A stretch of DNA of 64,000 nt from Mytilisepta virgata (lineage: Eukaryota; Mollusca; Bivalvia; Mytilida; Mytilidae), in contig CM051511.1 in assembly GCA_028015205.1 (NCBI GenBank), forward strand, positions 3,038,001 to 3,102,000, in the 5' to 3' direction. The position numbers were made by a program, and so were the translations under genes. Positions 1 to 11,854 of the stretch are shown piece after piece (the stretch's first letter is position 1; every line of letters starts with the position of its first letter). The notes below the pieces were generated by a model. The model was not told the DNA's origin. It ran no database searches and was given only the letters and a program-made list of their open reading frames with translations.

Positions 1-1240
1 ATTATCAACTTGGATACATTAGTTTCATTTTCATTAGAGAGATGGCTAGAGAATAATACTGAAATATATTGCAATTTTTGAAAAACATTAATGAATGATA
101 TTTCTGTTTGCCTTTGATACCAAACAATAATAATAAATTGTTTCTCTTTAGTGCTGAGGGTTAAAAAGAGTGAATTATTTTCATGGTATGTTGGTTGTAA
201 ATGATCTACCCTTGTTAAGTTCTTTATGGGTATACTCAAAGTAATTTTTTTCCTGCAATCAAGCCATTTCCGGTCTAATAAAAGGGGTAGAATAAACTTT
301 AGTCGTATTAGGTCAATGACCTAATAAAGTCCACTGGTACTTGTTTACATGAAGAGCAAGAGAAGCGTAGCAAATGTACCAGATCACGTCTTGGTGTTTC
401 CCGCATTTTCACTGCAGTTGAATTTCAACTTCAAACCTAATTTTAAGGCATTTTATGCATCTAAAGGGGATTGCAGGATAAAGACAATAGAAAGTCATTG
501 TCCGAACCAAGGCGACATCAACTTCCTGTTTGACGACTTCGTTTCTTTTGCGACCTTATGGTTTTGAATATAAAATTTTCCATCAACCTTTTCTCTGCAA
601 CTACTCATCATTGCCGTTTGATATTTTGTCACAAGCCTGCTATCGGTACACCATATCGTGGGATATTTTTTTGGACCAAGGCGACATCAACTTCCTGTTT
701 TTGAAAATTATGGGTGTCACTAGTGAGCAGTGGCTCACAGTACATCTTGTCGATCTGTCCTTAGTAGCTTTAAATTACAAAGTTTCAGAGAGAGATAATA
801 ATGTTTTTTGGTTACTGTTGATAACAAAGATTTAAATAGAGTGAAATATTTATCCATAGTAACTTAGTTATAGAGATTCAAAAAGAATAAATTATCTGCC
901 TTTGGAAACTTGGTCACATAGATTCAAATATAGTAAATGATCTGCCCTTGGTAACTCAATGGTTTACAAACATTCAAACAGAGTTAATCATCTACTCATG
1001 GAAATTTGATTCTGGAGTTTCAAAAAGAGTGAATGATTTATCCTTAGTAGCTTGGTTACAAAGATTCAAAAAGAATAAAATTTTCTCACTTGAAAAACTT
1101 CGTTAAAAAAATTTTGAAAGAGTAGTAGCTTCTTTCATATGTTCTTAGGAAAGACCGGGTGATCTTGCACGATTGATAGAAATTTGATGTCTTTCGCGAG
1201 TTGAGGGTACCGGAACGAGCGAAAAGACACAAATATTTCT
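1..1240. other. upstream non-coding DNA with small repeats
   Basis: No gene is supported. A 25-base direct repeat (around GGCGACATCAACTTCCTGTT) occurs at about 507 and 675 and creates two short chance ORFs. From about 850 to 1110 a degenerate ~75-base repeat around 'ATTCAAAAAGA(G/A)T' leads into the larger array that follows. Confidence 0.5.
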
Positions 1241-1249
1241 AGATGGTGA

Positions 1250-2330
1250 ACTCAGCCTCAAGGGCCAGAGGGAGAGAACCAGAATTATCTACTTCCCTTA
1301 GTTGCCAAATACAGCCTGAAGGTCCAATTGGGAGTGAACTAGTATTATCACCGTCCCTTAGTAGATAAACTCAACCTGAAGGTCTGAAGTGAGTGAACTA
1401 GTATTTTCTCCCTCCCTTAGTTGGTTAACTCAGCCTGAAGGTCTGAAGTAATGAACTAGAAATTTCTTCCTCCCTTAGCTGGTTATAACTCAGCTTGAGG
1501 GGCCAAAGGAAAAGAACTAGAATTATTGCCTTCCATTACCGGTAGTTGGTAAACTCATCCTGAATGGCCAAAGGGAGAGAACTAGAATTATCACATTGAC
1601 TTTAATAGTTTGAAAACTCAGCCTTAAGGGCCAGAGGGAAAGAACTGGAATTATCTACTTCCCATAGTTGGTAAAGTCAGCTTGAAGGTCCGAAGGGAGT
1701 GAACTAGTATTTTCCCCCTCTCTTAGTTGGTTAACTCAGCCTGAAGGTCCGAAGGGAGGGAACTAGAATTATTGCCTTCCATTACCAGTAGTTGGTAAAC
1801 TCATCCTGAATGGCCAAAGGGAGAGAACTAGAATTATCACATTTCCTTAGTTTGAAAACTCAGCCTTAAGGGCCAGAGGGAAGGAACTGGAATTATCTAC
1901 TTCCCTTAGTTGGTAAACTCAGCCTGAAGGTCTGAAGTGAGTGAACTAATATTATCACCATCTCTTAGTTGGTAAACTCGGCCTGTAGGTCCGAAGGGAG
2001 TGAACTAGTATTATCACCATCCCTTAGTTGGTAAACTCAGCCTGAATTTTCCTTGAATTTTCAAAAGCGTTGAATAATTAGGGTTATTACAGTAAACTCA
2101 GCCTTAAGAGGCAAAGGGAGAGAAGTATATTTATCTCTTTCCCTTATTTGGTAAACTCAGCCTGAAGACCTGAAGGGAGGGAACTAGAATTATCTCCTTC
2201 CTTTAGTTGGTAAACTCAGCTTAAAGGGGGAAAGGGAGAGAACTAGAATTGTTTCCTTCTCTTAATTGGTAAACTAAGCCTGAAGGGAGAAAACTAGAAT
2301 TATTTCCCTTACTTAACTTCATAAAAGGAG
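1250..2330. repeat. degenerate minisatellite, ~80-base unit
   Basis: About a dozen diverged units, each with AACTCAGCCTGAAGG, a GGGAGNGAACTAGNATTAT segment and TCCCTTAGTTGGTAA. Divergence between units is high, so the array is old. It lies some 2.3 kb upstream of the agrin-like start codon. Confidence 0.85.
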
Positions 2331-4680
2331 ACCGAGGGCCCAAAGAAAAAGAATTAAATAATTTGGTCTGAAGGACCTAAAGGAAAAACCGGAATCATTT
2401 ATATTTGGGCCAAAGGAAGATAACTAGAATTATATCTTATATGTAACTTGTTGGAGATGAAGAATTATCTCCCTTAATTTAAACTTGGATGAATCTAAAA
2501 TTGACTAGAATTATAAAGAATCAAGTATTGATAAATATAATCCATTTTAGCCAACAATGAGAAGAGATATTTCTCTGTATTGAAGGCCACACTGTAACTT
2601 TTATGATGAGGAACAGCAATAAATGAAATTTTCTGTTGGTTGAACATCTTATCTCATACGTTTGTGGATTTTGTGTGAAGAATTTATACACTGTGTTATA
2701 TTTTTGTTATCTAAGTTATGGGGTATAAAGAAATCATCCTGTCTGTTCATGAATCTTGTAAGCTCAACTCCTTCTTTACTGTTGGATAGAATTCAATGAA
2801 ACCTCACACAGAGTAATAACACCATATGAAGATGTATCAGAAGAATTCTGGAGAGACTTTTTGAAAGAAGAAAACTGGATTAGGAATTTATTTGACTCAT
2901 CTTGTATGTACAACTTCTTGTAATTGGTTGAATTGAATTTGATAAAACTTTACACAAAGCTAGCACACAGTATAAGGATATGTGTGTGAAGCAGAATAAT
3001 TATTTTCTTTGATCTTAAAGAGGAGATAATTCAACTTGCACATTTACAATACAGCTACAGTAAAAGATATATATATATATACACCATATAAAGATATTCA
3101 TGAAAATAACAAAATAATTTTGGTCAGATAGTTTGGAGCTGGGGTAAAATTCTGCAAGCTTGCTCATGGTACCTCTATTTTTTGCTTACTATTTATTAGA
3201 AATAACACAATAATCATGCTGTTGAAAATCATAGGATAACTTCTGTGAGCTGAGTCCCCCTCCCACCTCCCCCCAAAAAAAAATAAAATTAAAAAATAAA
3301 TGAATAAATAAATAGTGCTTAGTGAGAGAGTATCAGAAGCCGGTATAGATTTTATTGCACTAAAAAGACAAATTTATTGCAACACACTAATGGATTCTTT
3401 TCAATGAAAACCATCATGTTAGAAGACCGGCTACGTCCATTTAGCTTGATGTCTGTATACCTATAATGTGGGATAAATGCTATCAAATGGTCATTATAAC
3501 ATCCGACAAGGGAACATTAAAACTCGGTTCCAAATAATGTGTTTTCCTCTAATATACACATTCGTGTTCGTACAGAAAGAAATTATCCGATAGGGAAAAT
3601 ACTGTAATTATCCAGAATTAATGATTTTGTGAAGTCAAAGCAAAGTTTATATTCAGGAAAAGTGAAAGTCCAATAAATAGTCAAGAAATATGCCTGAAGA
3701 GAGATTGTCAGGAAAGGGAGAAATCATTGATTCATTGTCGGGCTAAACAAGAGTGTTATTTTCTAATTAGCCTTGAATACGATCAACATTAAACTTAGAC
3801 AAGAATTGATCTGATCAAAACGTATTGAATTTTCAATGTTTCTAATAATAAAATAAATCTGATGGTGTAGGAACTTATCAGTAGATTGAGCATTGTTTTA
3901 TACTGAGATGCATTGGAAAATTTCAGTGTCGCATAACTGTGTTATTAAATGTTGCTTGTGATTTACTGTAGAGCTGTCATTTAGGAAGCAAATTAATGGA
4001 AATTATAGAAGATCGTTGATGTGAAGGAATTTTACATCAAAGTGCAGAAAACTATTGATTTTTTGCAGATTCAACCTTGTTGTTTGAGGAGGCTTGTGCT
4101 TAAAAGCATTTTATAATGTGATATCTGACAGTGAATATAATATTAATAAGCATTTGTTAAATTATTGTTTGTTTTTTGGTGTTAAATGACCATACAAACA
4201 TTAATGCGTATAGAACTTTTAAGGAATGTTAATGAGTCGTCATTTTTTTGTGCTGTCTGCAACAAGGAATGAAGAGAATTTTTTTTTTTCCAAAGAATTA
4301 ATTGAACAGATGACAGATTGTTGGGATAATTAAACACACCAAATTTATTTGAAAATTGCACATGATATTTGTTAAAATAAAACAGAAGTTAGATTGTTGA
4401 TTATTGCCATCTTCTGAAGACAAACATTGAAGTACTGTCACTTAAGAGTATAGATTTTTTTTACGACAGTTCACAAATCCACAGCTCCTTTGGGACTTAT
4501 TTATCCAAACCATAGACATGACAGAAGATTGTAGCTGTAATTGGATGATAATATTAAGTATAGAATAATAGCTTACTAAAACACTGATTTATAAATTTTA
4601 TTACATTGGATGAATATTGAAGAGTCAATCTTCACTTTTGGATACTTTAGAATTTTGAAATTATCATCTTATCATCAAAG
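2331..4680. other. AT-rich DNA upstream of agrin-like exon 1
   Basis: No gene or clear repeat is visible apart from poly-A and TA-dinucleotide tracts. It probably holds the promoter and 5' UTR of the agrin-like gene, but no convincing core promoter could be picked by eye. Confidence 0.4.
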
Positions 4681-5011
4681 ATGAAGAGTAGAAAGTCTTA
4701 TACAGTATTTTTCACAGTTTTGGAATTTTTAGGAGAATTCATATACTCGGAAGGATGTTACAAATTTCCGCAGGGAAAACATGACCCATGCGAAGGTGTT
4801 GAATGTCATTTTGGTGCTATCTGTGTCCCTGCCAGCAATGGGATTAACAGTACATGTAAAACGCCGGATCGTTGTGACAATTATGGAGACAGTATAGAGA
4901 GTACTCCTGTCTGTGGAACAGACAATAGAGACTATCCTAATACTTGTGAAATGAGGAGAGCGGCTTTTAGTCAGATGAAAAATATTAATGTAAAGTATTA
5001 TGGACAGTGTG
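4681..5011 (+). CDS. agrin-like gene exon 1: start codon, signal peptide and follistatin module 1
   Basis: The first ATG lies 31 bases after an in-frame TAG (4648-4650), which supports this start. Residues 5-22 are fairly hydrophobic (YTVFFTVLEFLGEFIYS) and may be a signal peptide, although two Glu residues make it weak. A follistatin EGF-like half (CEGVECHFGAIC) and a Kazal half (PVCGTDNRDYPNTCEMRRAA, ending YYGQC) follow. An N-glycosylation sequon (NST) lies between them. The exon ends in phase 1 at a G|GTAGGT donor. A spliced 5' UTR exon upstream cannot be excluded, because the bases before the ATG (CATCAAAG) could be a weak acceptor. Confidence 0.8.
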
Positions 5012-5263
5012 GTAGGTTTTTTTTATATCACTGTATAGATCCTTTGGTGGAAACCAATGTGTAAAAGTTTAATTTGGTTCGAACAATTTATTAAAAAAAA
5101 AATTAATTTTTAAAAAATATTCTAGAAAAATTAGGTAAATAATTACGTTCGAACTTTTGATACCGGAGGTCATTTGTTCAAAAGTTAATCATTTTTTTTT
5201 TATTTTCAAATTTTGCCATATTTCTTAAACCTGAAGGACTGAAAATTTGCAAAAGAGTTTATC

Positions 5264-6520
5264 TTAAGGGGGTAGGCCTGGGGTAAGGGAAATAACTCCT
5301 ACTGATGTTTTTTCTTGACGTCAAACAATAGAAATGATGTGGCATTACTATTACGCACAAAATTTCCTCGCATTAGATGAAGTGAAGAGGTTCGGTAAGG
5401 GGCATCTCCGTTACGAATCTAAAACTTTTTCGAAATATGTGCAAAATCGATAATTACGTAGGATTTAATATATTGATGAATTATTGTTTAACATCCAGTG
5501 GCAATTATGAAATGCATATTACGATGATGAAAATGCCGCTTGAAATGAAGAAAATGCCGAGTCAATATTTGCAATAATTTCATAAATCCTTACTAGAATT
5601 TCTACTCGTCCCATAAATTCGTAATATATAATCTAGACTTAGCCCAAACCCCCCCCCCCCCCCCCACCCCGAGAATTGTGTGTTTGTAGTGTGTGCTTAT
5701 CTCGTCCTCATCTCAGTGCGTGGTTGCTTATATCACATTATCCTGTTAGTCTTATACTGTAACAGTAATAGTCCATCACATATAAAATGTTAAACTCCTG
5801 ACATTTTCAGGATTATTTTAAATAGCATTTAATTGATGAATCGAATGTTTTAGAGATATTATCTGCCTTAAATCATATACTAGTAACCATGATTTGTTGT
5901 ATAGCATATATAAACTACATATAATGAATGATAATGCAGCTTCAAATAGTATTATGGGAAAATCTTTTTTTTTTCAGTGTCTTAATATCAAAATTGATTG
6001 AGTATTTTGTGAAAACTTGTGGATAAAATTTCATAATTTTTTGTCATATAACACACATATATATGATATATGTTTCAACAGTTTTTTGTAAGAATTAAAC
6101 GACAGAATATTTTACAGCAGTGTTTGAATATTTAATAAGGCAACTGAAAATGAACGAAATTCCTAACATGTCTGGTACTTTTTACCTTGAATTTGCATAT
6201 AAAGAATGAATTTTTCCATCATATTTCATTTTTGATTAAGACTATATCCCTGTTCTTCAGTTCAACAATTATAACTATTTTTTATCAAACATATGTCCTA
6301 TGAGAGGTACATGTAGTAATATTCATTAACTTGTGTCATCTCATGGAATGAAGGGTTCCCCTTAAATGCCCATTTTCAATGAACCCTGTGAAGGAAACAC
6401 GTGGTTGAATTACTACAAAATTTTCTCAGGTGGTGTATTGAGACATATAATGCATGACGAAAATATGAAAAAAATTAAATGAGTGGAAAATTTTGGCCTA
6501 ACCCAGGCCTACCCCCTTAA
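5264..6520. mobile_element. TTAA-bounded DNA transposon without transposase (MITE-like, ~1.25 kb)
   Basis: TTAA is found at both ends (5264-5267, 6517-6520), each followed inward by the same 15 bases, GGGGGTAGGCCTGGG, in inverted orientation. No transposase reading frame lies within. TTAA target duplication is typical of piggyBac- and Kolobok-type elements. It sits in intron 1, 252 bases past the exon 1 donor. A long C-tract lies inside at about 5649. Confidence 0.82.
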
Positions 6521-6959
6521 GAATTAAAGTATCTAAGCTAAAAATTTGTATACAAATTGCTTTATATGTGTTTAGTCGTAAAAGTTTAATGTAATCCATA
6601 AGGTTGAAAATGGTCAATAATCTTATAAATGACAGACAATAAAATAGAAATTATTCAGGTTCCGTAAAAAAAATTGAAATCTATGTTGACAATTTTAAAA
6701 ATTAAGATTCTGGCTTTGGTGAAAGGATGAATATTTGTATTTTCCCCCTATCTGGTATTTTTTTAAAACATTTATTTTAACAGTTAGGTGTAATAAGTGA
6801 CATGACATATTAAAAGTAAACATGAAAATAGAAGGATGAGGGTAACCTTATGTATGAATGAGACATTTTATGACAATAACTTGATAAAAAATGTAGGTGT
6901 CAGTAAGTCAAGATTCAAATTTTTTAATGTAATTGTCATTTTTCTATTTTGTAAATTCG

Positions 6960-8350
6960 TCATGGTAGTCGTTGTTGTCGTTGTCTTCTGTAAACTTTTC
7001 ATATTTTAATCTTCTTCTCTGAAACCACTTGGAACAAAACTTGGCAGGAATGTTCATTGGGTGGTACTTTATAAAGTTTGAGTTTTTGGTGCTGATCAGA
7101 AATTCAACATGACTGCCAGGGCCAATAATTTGTTCTGATTGGCTGAAATTTCAAAAATCTTCTTTTGAGAAACCGCTTGGCAGATTGAATTGTGATATAG
7201 TGGGAATGTTCCTTAGATGATCCTCTACTAATTTTGAGTTTTTGGTGCTGATCTGAAATCCAAGGTGGCCGCCACCATGGAACATAGTTTAACATAGAAC
7301 CCTATGGGAAATACATACAAACAGCGTCTTCTCAGAAACCGTTTCAAACATTGAAACCAAATCATGCTCAAATGATACTAGGGTGGTCCGGTACTAATTT
7401 TGACGGTTTGGTGCAGATCTGAAATCAAGATGCTGTAACTGCAGAACATAGTTTAACATAGAACCATATGGGAAATACATTGTACCTTCTCAAAAACCAT
7501 TTCACACATTTAGACCAAATAATACTAGAGTTGTCCTCTTCTAATTTTGAGTTTTTTGTACCATGTTGAAATTCTTGAACATAGGAACCAATGCGAAAAA
7601 TGTTTTAAAATGCTTCTTCTCTAAAACCACTTAAGCATTTAAGAACAAAATTTGCAGGAATGCTCATTTAAGAGTCTTCTATGAAGTTTGTTTTTTTATA
7701 TATCAGGTGTGCAACATAGTTTAACATGGAATTCTATGGGAAATCCATACAAACAGCTTCTCAGAAATTGTCTTGCACATTTAAACTAAATCATTCAGAA
7801 ATGATACTAGGGGGTTGGTGTACTAATTTTGAGTTTTTGGTGCCAATCTGAAATCATAGATGGCCACCACAATGGAACTTAGTTTATTAAAGGGGGGCCT
7901 CGGTGGCCGAGTGGTCTAGGTAGTTCGTCATGACTACTACTGATCACTAGCCTGTCAACGCTGGGGTTGTGAGTTCGAATCTCACCTTTGGCGGGGTGTG
8001 TTCGACTCTGATCTTAATTGACAAGGATTGCCAATTTTCCTACCGAAGGTCGGTGGTTCTCTCCGGGTACTCCGGCTTCCTGCACCAATAAAAAACTGGC
8101 CACTGCGAAATGGCCAAAATGTGCTGAAAACGGCGTTAAACCCCAACTAAACAAACAAACAAAAAAGTTTATCAAAGAACCCTATGGGAAATACAAACAT
8201 ATTTAGACCAAATCGGGCACAAAATATATTCTATTAAAAAACAACAAATTAAAATTGTTACATATATATATATATGTAATACATGTATTTATAAAAAATA
8301 CTTAAATTTTCCCTCCAGGTGAGCGATACAGGCTCTTGAGAGCCTCTGGT
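6960..8350. mobile_element. Helentron-like repeat copy A, 5' end worn
   Basis: Several ~150-base internal repeats carry CTTCTCTGAAACCACTTGGA-type sequence and 'AACATAG…CCCTATGGGAAA'. The 3' end has CCAGGTGAGCGATACAGG followed by the hairpin AGGCTCTTGAGAGCCT. The usual 5' AGCTCACCTGG end is not seen. A SINE is nested in it. Confidence 0.75.
7893..8165 (+). mobile_element. tRNA-derived SINE with target-site duplication
   Basis: The head resembles a Leu/Ser-type tRNA: A box TGGCCGAGTGG (7904-7914) and B box GAGTTCGAATC (7971-7981). The body runs to an AACAAACAAACAAAAAA tail. The 12-base AGTTTATTAAAG (7881-7892) recurs as AGTTTATCAAAG (8166-8177), one mismatch, giving a clear duplication. It is inserted in Helentron-like copy A and is therefore younger than it. 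Confidence 0.9.
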
Positions 8351-10086
8351 TAAATTCATGTCTTCCCCGAGTGGACCGCAGCGGAACGAGGGCAAAGACG
8401 GTGAATTTTAAAACAAATTGAAGATTTTCACTTGGTGGGCTCAACCCAAAAACATTCATTTACGGAAGAATAAATTTTTGCTGGTAATGCTCTGTTAAAA
8501 AATGTTCATATTCATATTTATTAATCACATTATTTTTTACTATCAGCAAAAAAAGATTCTCCCATGATTTACAAGTTTACTGTAGTAATGCTAATTTCTG
8601 TTGCTTTAGCTACTAGTGGTATTATACCGGACATTATGTGTATATTGATATTGATCTTGTGTCGCCATTGTTTCATGATGACTTGTTCTGCGACAGTTTG
8701 ATAAATGATTAGATTATCGTAGATCCTCCATCAGCTGTAATTAACTTACTTGTCAATTTGTCCCAGGCTCGATTTATTTAGCCAATTTTCTGAAACTGTT
8801 GAAGTATAGTGTTGATTTTCAGTAAGATTTCTGTAAAGTGTTTTTTGGAAGAGATAACTGTTAGATGAATGACAACAATAAGAATTTATATTTATTATTA
8901 TAATGGATTTTTCTTATCGAAATCCCCAAGATAAATTGTTAATAAGTATAGAAAAAAACTACAATTTATATCTTGCAAAGCTTTATTTTATATTAAATCA
9001 TCAATATTTACAGTTGTGTATAAATTTCAGAAATTTATTGATTCAGTGGTCTGGCCAAAAACTTATGTTGAAATGAAATACTTAACAAGAGATCTCATAT
9101 TCACTGTCAATAATCACCTTTTTCAGTTCATGCATGATACAATTATCAAATGATTTCTTTTGTTTCAACGTATTGATAAAATAAAATATTGATATGTTTG
9201 GGGATTTTGGTAAGGAATATATCAATCATTCATGTCCAGGGTAAAATAGTGGCAATTATTGATATTATAATTGTTGGATTATGAATAGTGTTATTACATG
9301 GAGATCTATTCAAATAAGTAGAAAAAATAATACCCAAAGCCAGTCTCATTTTTGTGTTTTGTTGAATCTGGATGATGTTTGTTGGGTAAAAATCAATAAT
9401 GTCTGCATAGTATGTTATGTTTGTAGAGCTTTTTTTTTTATAACATGCGAGAAGTTTTTCCCAGTGGGACATCTTCCCATTAATCCAATCAAATCAGAAT
9501 CAATGCTCCGATAAAAATCAGACATAGAAGTATCTTCCATCGGGAATTTCCGAGTCGTTCATCGAATGATAATGGAGAATTTCCTGGGATAATTGTCATA
9601 CAACCAGATATAAAATGCTTGTATAGAAAATAAAATTTGTTGGAATAACATCTGACTTTGTGTTCTAGAAATCTAATTAATGAATTGAAAAGTTTATCAC
9701 TTCAAATGGGAAAATTTTAAATTGCATTGTATTTCCCATTTGAAAATCAGCTTGTATTACAAAATATAATTGAAACAAAGATAATGATCTGAAAAATGTA
9801 ATTACTTTAGATATTTGATATAATTGATTGAAAAGAAATGTTATCTTAGATAGCATCAAATGTAATTACCATCAAACCTGCTTAAAATAAAGGGCACCTC
9901 TATATAGTAGATCACTGTCTTTAAAGGGCACTTTGGAAAAGTCTATGTCATGTTAAAAGCTTGTAAAATTAACCTCTATATTAGGGGCACCTGCTCATAA
10001 AGGGCACCTTTTCTGGTTCCTTAGGTACTCTTTATACACAGGTTCTATTACAATAAAACATGGTATTTGTAATATATAGTCATTAC
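8351..10086. other. intron DNA
   Basis: No exon found. Bases 8355-8440 resemble, in inverse orientation, 26720-26830 (CATGTCTT…GGAACGAGG…AAAGAC), a small dispersed repeat. At 9880-10015 'AAAGGGCACCT' recurs several times. The remainder is unremarkable AT-rich sequence. Confidence 0.5.
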
Positions 10087-10618
10087 GCTGTGATGTGAAC
10101 AGTGTAGTTTTGGTTATATACTCATTACACTGTGATGTTAACAGTGTAGTTTTGGTTATATACTCATTACACTGTGATGTTAACAGTGTAGTTTTAGTTA
10201 TATACTCATTACACTGTGATGTTAACAGTGTAGTTTTGGTTATATACTCATTACACTGTGATGTTAACAGTGTAGTTTTGGTTATATACTCATTACACTG
10301 TGGTGTTAACAGTGTAGTTTTGGTTATATACTCATTACACTGTGATGTTAACAGTGTAGTTTTGGTTATATTCTCATTACACTGTGATGTTAACAATGTA
10401 GTTTTAGTTATATACTCATTACACTATGATGTTAACAGTGTAGTTTTGGTTATATACTCATTACACTGTAATGTTAACTGTGTAGTTTTGGTTATATACT
10501 CATTACACTGTGATGTTAACAGTGTAGTTTTGGTTATATACTCATTACACTGTGATGTTAACAGTGTAGTTTTGGTTATATACTCATTACACTGTGATGT
10601 TAACAGTGTAGTTTTGGT
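10087..10618. repeat. minisatellite, 42-base unit, about 13 copies
   Basis: The unit contains CACTGTGATGTTAACAGTGT, then AGTTTTGGTTATATACTCATT. Each unit holds the inverted pair CACTG…CAGTG. As 42 is a multiple of three and the unit has no stop in two readings, ORFs of 189 codons on plus and 133 on minus arise by chance. Units are nearly identical, so the array is recent. Confidence 0.95.
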
Positions 10619-11854
10619 TGTTGAAGAAGTCAGAGTGTTTAATTATCTGGCAGGAAAAATGTAAATCGTCTGTGGTGAACACATAACTTTAGTAATAGCA
10701 AGGGATAAAATTTAAACTTGTCAACTGATGCAGCATTATATACATTTCCTGTGTTATTTCATTTGTTGCAATGCTCTACATTTGTGCAGTGCCCTGATAA
10801 CACCATTTACCAGTTTGTCAGTATGCCTGAAAGTTTTCTGAAATTAGGCGGATTTCTGGATTTTGACAATTTTTATCCTGATATATATTCCTGCAGAAAT
10901 ATTTAATTTTTGCCAGATTTCTGGATTTTGGCACCTCCTGTAATTTCACCCAAACATTGTATAATGTCAAACTTTAAGTAAGCAAGCATCGAATTGCTCA
11001 TTAATCTCACCGTACATCCGACTTATTAGGCTACGATAAAAAACAATTGACATGGTCACAAACCGTTTTGCCAAAAATGGTAAAAATTATTAATGTGTAT
11101 ATATCTTGTATTTATTAAACTTTCTTCAAAAAAATTATCCTTCCAGAAGTAACATTTTTATCAACAAACACACAAAATAAATTGTTTTGATGTTGAACCC
11201 TTTTAATGGTGAAAAATAACAAAATTTCAAAAATTGTTATAATACATCATATACAGTCTGAAATTTGTAAGGTATGTGATGTATCATATTTTTTTACATG
11301 TTCGCTTTTTGCAACTGTCCAAGCTTTAGTATTCAAAACTACTGATCTTTTGGAATAATTGATAAAAAATCTTTACCTGGAAAGTATAGTTCATTGAAGA
11401 AAATTTAATAGACATGAGATATACAGGGTGTTGATTTTTACCATATTTGGTAAAACGATTGTTTGTGACTATGTCTGATGATTTTGATCGTATCATAACA
11501 ATTCGATTGTACTAAGTTTTCATTATGTAAATAGTCCTCATTCAATTTAGATAAAAACTAAACCACCTAGTTCAATGTGTTGAATTTCAAATACTATTTC
11601 AATGCATATTTTTATAATTTTTAGGCCAAAACAAAATATAAGTCTGTTTAAGGTTGCATTGTGACAAAAAATAGGCTAGTTAGGTAGGCAAAATAATTTT
11701 ATTTTGAAAAATGACTTTACATACACCTCTATGGGAGAATAAATGGTCAGCGGATGTTTTATTAAGGAAATAATTATATCAGTGACATTTTTGTCCTAAA
11801 ATGGGAATAAAATGGGTTAGGGTGGGCACAAAAAATAGGGTAGGTACGATGACC
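10619..11854. other. intron DNA
   Basis: AT-rich. No exon, repeat family or structured element could be supported here. Confidence 0.5.

Noticed and set aside
349..835. Two short ORFs sharing DQGDINFL-type sequence
   Set aside because: The similarity comes from a 25-base direct repeat. There is no coding pattern or splice context.
5640..5670. Long C-tract (also at 29611, 29830-29880, 40141, 40365-40407; G-tract at 54077)
   Set aside because: Low-complexity homopolymers, possibly with assembly length errors. No evidence of function.
7893..7985. Possible functional tRNA gene
   Set aside because: A and B boxes are present, but the sequence continues into a SINE body with an A-rich tail and target duplication, and the tRNA fold is incomplete.
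10095..10664. 189-codon ORF (and 133 codons on minus) of repeated SVVLVIYSLHCDV
   Set aside because: Arises only from a stop-free 42-base tandem repeat. It is open on both strands and has no splice or start context.
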